Program-made: the position numbers and the translations under genes
Shown: positions 1 through 6,471 of the stretch, one piece after another
How the letters are laid out: each line of letters begins with the position of its first letter
Position numbering within the stretch: the first letter of the stretch is position 1
Assembly (NCBI GenBank): GCA_041568335.1
Contig: JBFFZZ010000130.1
Span: forward strand, 1 to 8,211
Source of the DNA: WVWW01 sp041568335
Lineage (GTDB): Bacteria; Acidobacteriota; Polarisedimenticolia; Polarisedimenticolales; Polarisedimenticolaceae
Reading direction: 5' to 3'
Length of the DNA stretch: 8,211 bases
Notes under the pieces: model-generated
What the model saw: the letters and a program-made list of their open reading frames with translations, nothing else
Database searches by the model: none
What the model was told of the DNA's origin: nothing

Positions 1-1276
1 CGACCTCCGGATCGGTGTAGGTCGGGTGTGGGCTCGCATCGAGGTGGATCGTCGCCGCGAGCGGGAGCCCCGTCGTCTGATCGGTCACCAGGCCGCGGAC
101 GCCTTCGTGCGCCCGCTCCATGTACGCCAGCATCGATTCCAGGTTGTCGGTCCAGAACCCCGGCAACTGCGAGGCGTTGGGCCACTTGGTCGAGCTGACC
201 TCGACGAGCACCTCGTGATCGCCGTACCAGAGGTATTCCCAGTCCTGCATGCCGCCGCTGATCGCGTACCAGTCGGCGCCGTTGGTGATCCCGTCGTCCC
301 AGGCGGGGTGTGAATTGCTGACCGACATCGGAGGGTTGTTGTCCGCGTAGGTGCGCGCAAGCCAGACGAACGTGTCGTGATCCGGCTGGGGCGCCGGACT
401 GAACGTCGACGTGCCCGCGGGATTGCTGTCGAACGGGTAGTTCGCGACCAGTGCACCGCCGTGCATGTTGGTCGACAGCGTCGACGTGTGCTGCGCGCGC
501 CAGGCCATGATGGCGGCGGTCTCGGGCGCGCGTCCGGCGCTCGTATTCACCGGGTCGACGAACTGATCGGGAAAGTCCCGGTTGAGATCGACGCCGTCGG
601 CGTTGAAGCGGCTTCCCGCCTCGGTCCCGTCCGGGTTCATCGAAGGCATGATCCAGATCTCCGTCGTGTCGACCAGATTCGTGACCCGCGGATCGGTGCC
701 GTAGTTGTCGGTCATGTAGTCGATCAGGTTGTAGAGCAGCTCCTTGCCGACGACCTCGTCGCCGTGCATCGAGGAGATGTACGTGACGCCGGGCTCGTAT
801 TCCTCGACGTCCGGGTTGTCGGAGAGCTTGATGAACCACAGCTCCCGTCCCTGCACGGTCTGCCCGATGCTGGTCAACCTCACGATCGCGGGATGGTCGG
901 CGGCAATCTGCTGCAGGCCCGCCGTCAGCGTGGCGTAGGTGTGGTACTGCGCCGGGATCGCGCCCTCGGGTGCGTGCACGGCTTCGGCGGCTCGGAGACG
1001 CGCCAGCTCGGCCATCGCCGGGCCGTCGTCGAGCAACCGGGTCGCGGTGAACCCTGCGGCCTGGAGCTTTGCCAGCTCTTCCGCGTTGACGTAGACGCGG
1101 GCCCACCCGTCGAACGCCGCGTCGATGTTGAAATCCAGGGCTTTGAGAAACGCGACAGCGGTGCCGTCCTGATCCAGCTCGACGCGCACGGGGAATGGTC
1201 GGTCCGAACCGGCGGCGGACGTCCAGCCGGCGAGGAGGATCAGGATCCAGGAGGCGATTCGGGCGAATCGGTTCAT
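1..1276 (-). CDS. Secreted M14 zinc carboxypeptidase, C-terminus cut by window edge
   Basis: Exported metallo-carboxypeptidase that removes C-terminal residues from peptides; 425 codons are visible and the 3' end lies outside the window. Residues 1-22 form a Sec-type signal peptide (hydrophobic WILILLAG, then a small-residue stretch, no lipobox). Residues about 28-90 look like the small N-terminal domain often found before bacterial M14 domains. The catalytic domain has the zinc ligands H171 and E174 (MHGDE) and H272 (NMHGG), the substrate-binding N232-R233 (DLNRDF) and the catalytic glutamate E359 (EVSSTKW). From about residue 385 a transthyretin-like domain begins (GVRGLVTD..TGLPL), as in the carboxypeptidase N/E/D subfamily. 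The ATG at 1276 is chosen because it gives the leader; it lies 11 bases after the FKBP stop and has no clear Shine-Dalgarno. The arrangement of active-site residues and domains is seen; specificity (basic residues are usual in this subfamily) is inferred. Confidence 0.93.
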   Translation of the reverse strand, partial: MNRFARIASWILILLAGWTSAAGSDRPFPVRVELDQDGTAVAFLKALDFNIDAAFDGWARVYVNAEELAKLQAAGFTATRLLDDGPAMAELARLRAAEAVHAPEGAIPAQYHTYATLTAGLQQIAADHPAIVRLTSIGQTVQGRELWFIKLSDNPDVEEYEPGVTYISSMHGDEVVGKELLYNLIDYMTDNYGTDPRVTNLVDTTEIWIMPSMNPDGTEAGSRFNADGVDLNRDFPDQFVDPVNTSAGRAPETAAIMAWRAQHTSTLSTNMHGGALVANYPFDSNPAGTSTFSPAPQPDHDTFVWLARTYADNNPPMSVSNSHPAWDDGITNGADWYAISGGMQDWEYLWYGDHEVLVEVSSTKWPNASQLPGFWTDNLESMLAYMERAHEGVRGLVTDQTTGLPLAATIHLDASPHPTYTDPEV

Positions 1277-1287
1277 TGGACGGGGTT

Positions 1288-2541
1288 TTACGGGGTCCCG
1301 GCTCCCGCGTCAACCTCGCGCGGCTCGATCGACAACAATTCCATCTCGAAGACGAGCATGCCTTGCGGGCGGTCCGCGCGTCCGCCGTACGCCAGCTCCT
1401 CGGGGATCCAGACCAGTCGTTTCTCACCCGTGACCATCGTCAACAGTGCCTCGTTGAACCCCGCGGGCATCGTGTCGTTCAACACGAACCGGCCTGGGCG
1501 TGCGTGGGCGTACGACGAATCGAACACCTCACCTTCGCCGGTCCAGATCGTGTAGACCAGCTCGATCGTATCCCCTTTTTCCGGGTGCGTTCGGCCGTCG
1601 CCCGGCCGGAGCACTTTCCAGGCGAGGCCCGTCTCCGACCGCTCCGCGTCGTCCGGGACGTTCATCACGTCCTCTCGATCGTCGGGCTCCGACATGAAGG
1701 AGAGCATCTTCATGTCGAAAACGACCGTCTCGTCGAGCGTGACCTTCCCGTCGAGCTCGGTCATCGCCGGAGGAATCCAGATCACGCGCCGCTCTCCCGG
1801 AACCATCGTCGCAAAGCTCTCGCGGAATCCGTCGATCACCATGCTCATGGTGAACGCTCGCGGTTGGCCGCGGTGGAGGGTGCTGTCCAGCAGCTCCCCG
1901 TCCGTCGTCCAGCCGTGGTATTCGACGAGTACGGTTGCTTCGTCTCCGGGGGATCCCAGTTCCGAATCGCCGCTCTCGAGCACCACCCACGCCAGGCCCG
2001 AAGCCGATCGTTCGGCGCTCTCCGGCGGTGCCGCGAGGTGCGGCGGGGGCTCGGGGCCCCGTTGGAGCCCGACCAGGTTCATGTCGAAGACGAGCATCCC
2101 GGAAGGTTTGTCGTCCCTTCCGGGGTAGGCAAGCTCCTCGGGGATCCAGAACCGGCCGCTCTCGCCGACCGCCAGGAGCTGGATCGCCTCTTCGAATCCC
2201 GGGATGGCCCCGCCGACGCGAAACCGTCGCGATCGCTTGCCGACCTCCGTGGTATCGAACACCTTGCCGTCCGTCGTCCAGCCCGTGTACCGCACATCGA
2301 CCATGTCGTGCGGGCCGGGTCGATCGGTTCGTTCCGCCGGATCGCCGAGTCGGCGCCAGACCAGGCCGCTGGCCGTCCTCGTCGCGTCGTCGGGAGGCGC
2401 CGCGAGGTCCGCGGGGGCGGGGATACTCGGACCTGTCGATGCACGAGCAGCGCTCGTTTCGTCTTGGGCGACGGATGCGACCGACGCAAGCAGCCCCAAC
2501 AAGAAGACCGTGATCCGACGACTCGTTCCGGTGCCGAGCAT
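1288..2541 (-). CDS. Exported protein with three tandem FKBP-type peptidyl-prolyl isomerase domains
   Basis: 417 residues. A signal peptide (FLLGLLASVASVA, probable cut after A25) and a Pro/Ala-rich linker precede three FKBP modules at about 53-158, 173-282 and 297-405. Each begins with a related lead-in (A.R...GL.W..L). Using FKBP12 positions, module 1 keeps Y26 (Y85), F36-D37 (F95-D96) and Y82 (Y139, EELAY); module 3 keeps the same set (Y330, F340-D341, Y385). Module 2 keeps only Y208 and D219: F36 is L218, and EELAY is replaced by PPAMTELDGK, so it is probably inactive as an isomerase and may bind clients. The role expected from the family is proline isomerisation and chaperoning of exported proteins. 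Bacterial FKBPs usually have one such domain. The open frame extends upstream to 2949, but that part overlaps the fusion gene in another frame and codes for no leader, so the ATG at 2541 is preferred. No Shine-Dalgarno is evident. It follows the fusion gene after 35 bases. Confidence 0.92.
   Translation of the reverse strand: MLGTGTSRRITVFLLGLLASVASVAQDETSAARASTGPSIPAPADLAAPPDDATRTASGLVWRRLGDPAERTDRPGPHDMVDVRYTGWTTDGKVFDTTEVGKRSRRFRVGGAIPGFEEAIQLLAVGESGRFWIPEELAYPGRDDKPSGMLVFDMNLVGLQRGPEPPPHLAAPPESAERSASGLAWVVLESGDSELGSPGDEATVLVEYHGWTTDGELLDSTLHRGQPRAFTMSMVIDGFRESFATMVPGERRVIWIPPAMTELDGKVTLDETVVFDMKMLSFMSEPDDREDVMNVPDDAERSETGLAWKVLRPGDGRTHPEKGDTIELVYTIWTGEGEVFDSSYAHARPGRFVLNDTMPAGFNEALLTMVTGEKRLVWIPEELAYGGRADRPQGMLVFEMELLSIEPREVDAGAGTP
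1327..2385 (-). repeat. Three tandem FKBP-coding modules (internal gene duplication)
   Basis: The modules lie at about 2385-2068, 2025-1696 and 1653-1327. Protein similarity is accompanied by short exact DNA matches. AGCTCCTCGGGGATCCAGA occurs at 2132-2150 (module 1) and 1394-1412 (module 3), encoding the active-site WIPEEL segment. CCGTCCGTCGTCCAGCC occurs at 2267-2283 (module 1) and 1898-1914 (module 2), encoding GWTTDG. Modules 1 and 3 are alike around the active site, whereas modules 1 and 2 are alike around the first loop, so no simple order of duplication is obvious by eye. Confidence 0.8.
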
Positions 2542-2576
2542 CCCAGTAATCTGCCGTGGAAACAGGAGGCCTGCAA

Positions 2577-5162
2577 CTACGGATGCGTTCTGGAGCTTTC
2601 CCGGTACTTCCGCAGCAATTTCAGCAGGTCGCTCAACCCGACCGGCTCGTGGCCCGCATCGCGATTGGCCCGGCCGATCTCGAAGGCCAGCCGCCACTGC
2701 GCGAACAAGGTCCGCCAGGCCTCGAGCACCGAGTAACGCGGGTCGTAGATGTGCGTCGCCTCGGAGGTCACACCGTTGAGCTCCAGGATCTTGAAACCTT
2801 CTCCTTTGGCGAACCGTTCGGGGCTCTCGGCGCGCACGTCGTAACGTCCGAAATAGAACCCGTCGAAGCCGGCGCTGATGCGATCGATGCGCTCCGTGAG
2901 GGCGGCGGTTGCGAGCCTCCCGCCGTCGAGGAAGATCGCCCCGCGGCAATGCGTCCCCAGCTCGACGAGCCGGACCTGCTCACCGGTGTGCGGGGTATCC
3001 TCGCGCCGTGCGCCGAGAAGTCGCAGGTAGCGCTCGGCAATGGCGACGGCGCGGGGATCCGAGAGCACCAACCACTCAAGCGTCGAAAAACCGTCCCCGA
3101 CGACGATCGGCATCTTCTTCTCGGTGATCGAGATGATCTCGCCGTGCCTCTCACCGGGTCGGCGTACGTAGAACACGCCGTATTCGCTCCCGGGCACGTA
3201 CTCCTGCACCAGCACGTCGAACGCGGCGCCTTCGAGATACGCGCGAGCCTCTTCTTCTCTTCGCGCGATCGCCACGCCCGAACCGCGCTGCCCTGCGTCC
3301 GGTTTGAGAACCAGCGGATAATCGAGCCCGTGGATTTCGCGAAACCACGTCAACCGGTCGAGGCGGCGTTCGAACGGGTCGGCGGCGGGGATCAGGGTGT
3401 GTCGAGCGACGTAGTCGGGTGAGCCCTCGAGCCCGCGCAGGATGGCGTGTTTCGATTCCGAGATGAACCCCGAAGCCTCGATCGCGGGATTGGCCGCGGT
3501 GAACAACAACGGGTTCCGGAAACGCAGGCCGAGCCACAGCACGAACAGGACCACGGGCGGGTAGAACAACCAGGCCGGCCAGAATTCCCAGCGAGTCCAG
3601 CGACGCCAGGCTCCGATGAGCCGGCGACGGCCGCGCCAGGTGAAGGCCGGAACGATCAGCCGCACCATCACCAGGATCCAGACACCCAGCAGGAGCAGCG
3701 CCGCGAGCAGGTTCTGCTCGAGCCATTCGAAATAACCCATCGTCCGCTCGCCGACGACGGCGGCGATCCCCACGAGCAGCGGGGTCCACACGGCGACGGC
3801 AAGCGCGAAGTAGATTCCGAATCGCCACGCGCTGGTGCGCAGCACGCCGGCCGCGAAATAGGTCGGCAATCGCAACCCCGGCACGAAGCGGCTGATCGCG
3901 ATCACGACCGGACCACGGCGGTTGAGCCAGCGCGAGGACGCGTCCACCTGTTCGGGCCGGATCAGCCATTTCAACGGGGCGTGGCGCAGCGCCGGGCGGC
4001 CGAACCAGCGACCCGCCGCGAAGAGCAGCATGTCGCCGATGAAGATGCCGGCGCAGCACGCGGCGACGCCCGCGATGAACGGCAACCGGCCCTGCCCGGC
4101 GAGCAGGCCGACGACGATGCAGGTCAGATCCTCGCTCACCAGTGTGGCCATGGCGATGGAAACGAGCAGCAACGCCAACGCGAAACCGCGGGCGGGCGGG
4201 ACACCGCCCGGGTTGAAAGGCTCCCTGGAACGACGGACACGTTCGGGATCGGCGTCGGCGCGGCGCGGCATGGTGCCCGCCTCGACCGCATCGAGGAACG
4301 CCTGCAGCCGGGGCACGATGTCGTGCCCGTCGCGGAACACCATGAAGTGATCGTCGGCCAGCATCACGAGTTCGGCGTGCGGGACGATCCGCGCGTGCTC
4401 GTAGGCCGCGGCGGGGGCGACGAGGGGGTCCGCGTCTCCGTGGAGGATCAGCATCGGCGGCTCGAAGTCCTCGAGGATGCCGCGCAGCGGGCGTTGATCG
4501 GTGTCGTAGAAATTCCGCGCGTAGGGCCGGCCGAAGAACAGATCGTCGAACAGGCCGAAGTGCGGGATCCCCGCCTCGACGAACCGGATCATGGCGAGCT
4601 GAACAGCATGGACCAGGTGATTCACGCGGTAATTGCCGAACAGCTCGAGCTCTTGCACCCCGATCGCCGAGAGCATCGTGAGCGAGGCGACCCGTTCGGG
4701 TTCGGCGCGGTACAGCTCGAGACCGACCCCGCCGCCCATCGAGAAACCGACGACGTGAACCCGTTCCAGGCCCAATCGCTCCAGCAGTTCCAGGCAGTAC
4801 GCCGCGTGCGAACGGATCGAGTAATCCGGGGCACGCTTGGACGATGCTCCGAACCCGGGCAGATCCGGCGCGATCAGGCGGTAGCGCTCGCGGAGCCGTG
4901 GGATCACCGCGCGGAAGTCGAAGCGCGATCCCGGGCTCCCGTGCAGCAACAGCACGGCCGGCGCGGCCCGCGGGCCGGTGTCGCGATACACCAGGCGTAA
5001 CGGGTCCCCACGCGTGCCGTCGGAGCGCACCGCGGCCATCTCGATCGCGTAATCAGGCGGTTCGACGACCGGCGCGAGCGTGGCACGGGTGGCACGGACC
5101 ACGTGAGATGCCGCGAGGAGTACGAGCCACGCGGCAACAACGAGGCCGAAGCGGCGCTTCAT
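2577..5162 (-). CDS. Three-domain fusion: alpha/beta hydrolase, DedA/VTT membrane domain, ATP-grasp domain
   Basis: 861 residues in one uninterrupted frame. MKRR plus a hydrophobic helix (5-18) form a membrane anchor or signal. The alpha/beta hydrolase (about 40-298) has the oxyanion motif HGSPGS (74-79), nucleophile elbow GFSMG with S141, acid D245 (HGDADPL) and probable base H272 (DDHF). A linker leads to a DedA/SNARE-associated (VTT) domain (about 320-510) with SEDLTC near 343 and the conserved SRFVPGLRLP at 424-433. A further hydrophobic segment (533-547) precedes an ATP-grasp-like domain (about 555-850) with the ATP lysine K620 (VLKPDAGQRGSG), VQEYVPGSEYG (652-662) and the metal ligands E794 and N796 (ILELNG). 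If the positive N-terminus is inside, the hydrolase is periplasmic, while ATP-grasp should be cytoplasmic. The ATG at 5162 overlaps the DinB stop as ATGA; another possible start at 5189 would overlap DinB by 31 bases. Substrate unknown; I recognise no named protein with this full architecture. Confidence 0.93.
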   Translation of the reverse strand: MKRRFGLVVAAWLVLLAASHVVRATRATLAPVVEPPDYAIEMAAVRSDGTRGDPLRLVYRDTGPRAAPAVLLLHGSPGSRFDFRAVIPRLRERYRLIAPDLPGFGASSKRAPDYSIRSHAAYCLELLERLGLERVHVVGFSMGGGVGLELYRAEPERVASLTMLSAIGVQELELFGNYRVNHLVHAVQLAMIRFVEAGIPHFGLFDDLFFGRPYARNFYDTDQRPLRGILEDFEPPMLILHGDADPLVAPAAAYEHARIVPHAELVMLADDHFMVFRDGHDIVPRLQAFLDAVEAGTMPRRADADPERVRRSREPFNPGGVPPARGFALALLLVSIAMATLVSEDLTCIVVGLLAGQGRLPFIAGVAACCAGIFIGDMLLFAAGRWFGRPALRHAPLKWLIRPEQVDASSRWLNRRGPVVIAISRFVPGLRLPTYFAAGVLRTSAWRFGIYFALAVAVWTPLLVGIAAVVGERTMGYFEWLEQNLLAALLLLGVWILVMVRLIVPAFTWRGRRRLIGAWRRWTRWEFWPAWLFYPPVVLFVLWLGLRFRNPLLFTAANPAIEASGFISESKHAILRGLEGSPDYVARHTLIPAADPFERRLDRLTWFREIHGLDYPLVLKPDAGQRGSGVAIARREEEARAYLEGAAFDVLVQEYVPGSEYGVFYVRRPGERHGEIISITEKKMPIVVGDGFSTLEWLVLSDPRAVAIAERYLRLLGARREDTPHTGEQVRLVELGTHCRGAIFLDGGRLATAALTERIDRISAGFDGFYFGRYDVRAESPERFAKGEGFKILELNGVTSEATHIYDPRYSVLEAWRTLFAQWRLAFEIGRANRDAGHEPVGLSDLLKLLRKYRESSRTHP

Positions 5163-5701
5163 CCGGCCAGGGGGCTGGCCTCGTTCCAATGGGCGAGTGT
5201 CGAGGGCGCGATGCCGAAGTTGTCATGCTCGGCGCCGAGCTCGTACCCGAGTCGCGCGAGCAGCGAGACGATCAACGCGTAGTGGTGCACGGTGTGGCTG
5301 ACGAGGAACTGCAACTCTCGATGCAGCGTCGAGCCGCACCATTCGGGAATCCCGTCCACGGGTTGCTCGGAGCGCACTTTCAATGGACGGTTCAGCGCCG
5401 CCGCGTCGATCGTCGCGAGCCGGTCGGCGATCTGCTCCAGCCGGTCGGCGGCCGCCGCGCGTTCGGTCTCGAGCTTCACGTCGCGGCTCCGCGCGGCGTA
5501 GTCCACGAGGTTGTCTTTTTCGAGACCGCGAAGAAGGCATTCGTAGAAATCGATGCAGTGACGGAATTGGCTTCCGACGCCACCGCGAAACCTGCCACCG
5601 GTCGAGCGCGTGAACAGGTCGTCGTCCAGGTCGCGGATGAGCTCCGCGCCCTGGCGCAGGTAGCCGATGCTGTCGTCGGCCGGGTGCCGCTTGAGACTCA
5701 T
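5159..5701 (-). CDS. DinB-fold family protein, probable metal-binding four-helix bundle
   Basis: 180 residues, mainly helical, of the DinB/YfiT-like superfamily, whose members are four-helix bundles with a three-histidine metal site; some are thiol-dependent transferases or hydrolases, and many have no known activity. Visible signature residues are H48 in GSQFRHCIDFY, and H136 and H140 in SHTVHHYALI, the expected triad; the length fits the family. No signal peptide or membrane segment, so it is cytoplasmic. The ATG at 5701 is preferred to an upstream TTG at 5716 because GAGGAG lies 7 bases before it. It begins 11 bases after the O-acyltransferase stop and ends in a 4-base overlap with the fusion gene, so all three should be made from one message. 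Its substrate and its link to lipid chemistry are not evident from sequence. Confidence 0.88.
   Translation of the reverse strand: MSLKRHPADDSIGYLRQGAELIRDLDDDLFTRSTGGRFRGGVGSQFRHCIDFYECLLRGLEKDNLVDYAARSRDVKLETERAAAADRLEQIADRLATIDAAALNRPLKVRSEQPVDGIPEWCGSTLHRELQFLVSHTVHHYALIVSLLARLGYELGAEHDNFGIAPSTLAHWNEASPLAG
5163..5180 (-). promoter_or_regulatory. Stem-loop abutting the start codon of the fusion gene
   Basis: On the minus strand GGCCAG-CCCC-CTGGCC (5180-5165) forms a perfect 6-bp, all-but-two G/C stem with a 4-base loop. It ends two bases before the ATG at 5162 and lies inside the last codons of the DinB gene. There is no Shine-Dalgarno-like sequence in this interval. Such a hairpin would hinder free ribosome entry and would be opened by ribosomes finishing DinB, which fits the ATGA overlap. 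The regulatory role is inferred; the structure is seen. Confidence 0.45.
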
Positions 5702-5708
5702 CGAAGAA

Positions 5709-5714
5709 CTCCTC
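5709..5714 (-). promoter_or_regulatory. Shine-Dalgarno GAGGAG for the DinB gene
   Basis: GAGGAG on the minus strand with 7 bases to the ATG at 5701. It overlaps the TGA stop of the preceding acyltransferase (5715-5713). It decides the DinB start and is the only strong Shine-Dalgarno I can see at any start in this operon. Confidence 0.75.
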
Positions 5715-6471
5715 AACCCACCGCTTCGAACTGTTGCTCGATCGCCCGGTGCAGACGTGTCGCCAGTACCTTACGGTCGCACGCGCGGATAGGTTCCGCT
5801 CCGAACGTCAGGCTAGCGTCAAATCCCGGCAACGCCAAGAGTTGCACGATGTGGGACGTGAACTTCATATCACCCCACCAGCAGACCGCCCGTTCCGCGG
5901 GGGGACACTTCTCGCGGGTCCGGTAGGATAGGCTGGCGTAGTGGACGGGCCGATGGCTCCGTGCCGCCGGCTCCAGCAGGGAGGGGCGGAACGGGGCGAC
6001 CCGGTCGCCGCGTCCGGTGGTGCCTTCCGGGAAGAAAACCACCCCGCGACCGCTTTCTAAAACCTCCTCCATGTTCTTCACCATTCGCGGCAGCGTTCGC
6101 TTGACGTCCCGGTCGAGGAACAGGGTGCCCATCGCACGAACGGCCCTGCCGATCAACGGCCAGTCCTGGACCTCCGCCTTGGAGATGAAAACACAGCGGA
6201 CCTGAGAGCCTATCAGAATCACGTCGACATAGCTCAGGTGATTGGAGACCAGCACGAAGGGGGCCTTCGGGGGCTCGCCGGCGACCTTGACCCGCATCCC
6301 CATGACCCGCGACAGGATCCGCGAGGCGCGCTGGAAGACCGCGGTGCGCCACTGATCGCCGTGCCTTCCCGACAACCGGGCGATCATCGCGCCGCCGGAG
6401 GCGGCGATCCAGGTCACGGTGCACACGACACTGACCGCGAAGGCCCGAAAGACGACACGCAACCATTTCAT
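5713..6471 (-). CDS. Lysophospholipid/lyso-aminolipid O-acyltransferase (PlsC/OlsA-like)
   Basis: 252-residue member of the PlsC (1-acylglycerol-3-phosphate acyltransferase) family, which moves a fatty acyl group from acyl-ACP or acyl-CoA to a hydroxyl of a lyso-lipid at the inner membrane face. Residues about 6-31 are a hydrophobic membrane anchor. Motif I is NHLSYVD (77-83, catalytic H78 and D83); the substrate-binding motif III is FFPEGTT (146-152). The length is normal. The ATG at 6471 overlaps the preceding stop as ATGA; the frame stays open upstream to 7053, but that part lies on the N-acyltransferase gene and encodes nothing family-like. Placement directly behind an OlsB-like gene suggests an OlsA/GlsA role, acylating the 3-hydroxy fatty acid of an N-acyl amino acid. 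It could instead be an ordinary phosphatidic-acid-forming PlsC; motifs alone do not separate the two. Confidence 0.92.
   Translation of the reverse strand: MKWLRVVFRAFAVSVVCTVTWIAASGGAMIARLSGRHGDQWRTAVFQRASRILSRVMGMRVKVAGEPPKAPFVLVSNHLSYVDVILIGSQVRCVFISKAEVQDWPLIGRAVRAMGTLFLDRDVKRTLPRMVKNMEEVLESGRGVVFFPEGTTGRGDRVAPFRPSLLEPAARSHRPVHYASLSYRTREKCPPAERAVCWWGDMKFTSHIVQLLALPGFDASLTFGAEPIRACDRKVLATRLHRAIEQQFEAVG

Noticed and set aside
377..1555. A 392-codon plus-strand open frame opposite the carboxypeptidase and the end of the FKBP gene
   Set aside because: It crosses two well-supported minus-strand genes and shows no domain; treated as an antisense shadow.
1195..2736. A 513-codon plus-strand open frame opposite the FKBP gene
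   Set aside because: It has an Arg/Gly/Pro-rich composition without domains and lies fully antisense to a gene with a signal peptide and three recognisable domains; such frames are common opposite GC-rich genes.
2542..2949. N-terminal extension of the FKBP frame by 136 codons
   Set aside because: The extension is Arg-rich, overlaps the conserved C-terminal part of the ATP-grasp domain in another frame, and would bury the signal peptide that begins at 2541.
3447..5000. A 517-codon plus-strand open frame opposite the fusion gene
   Set aside because: It is a low-complexity string rich in Arg, Glu, Gln, Asp and His, as expected for the mirror frame of a GC-rich gene; no motif, leader or ribosome site supports it.
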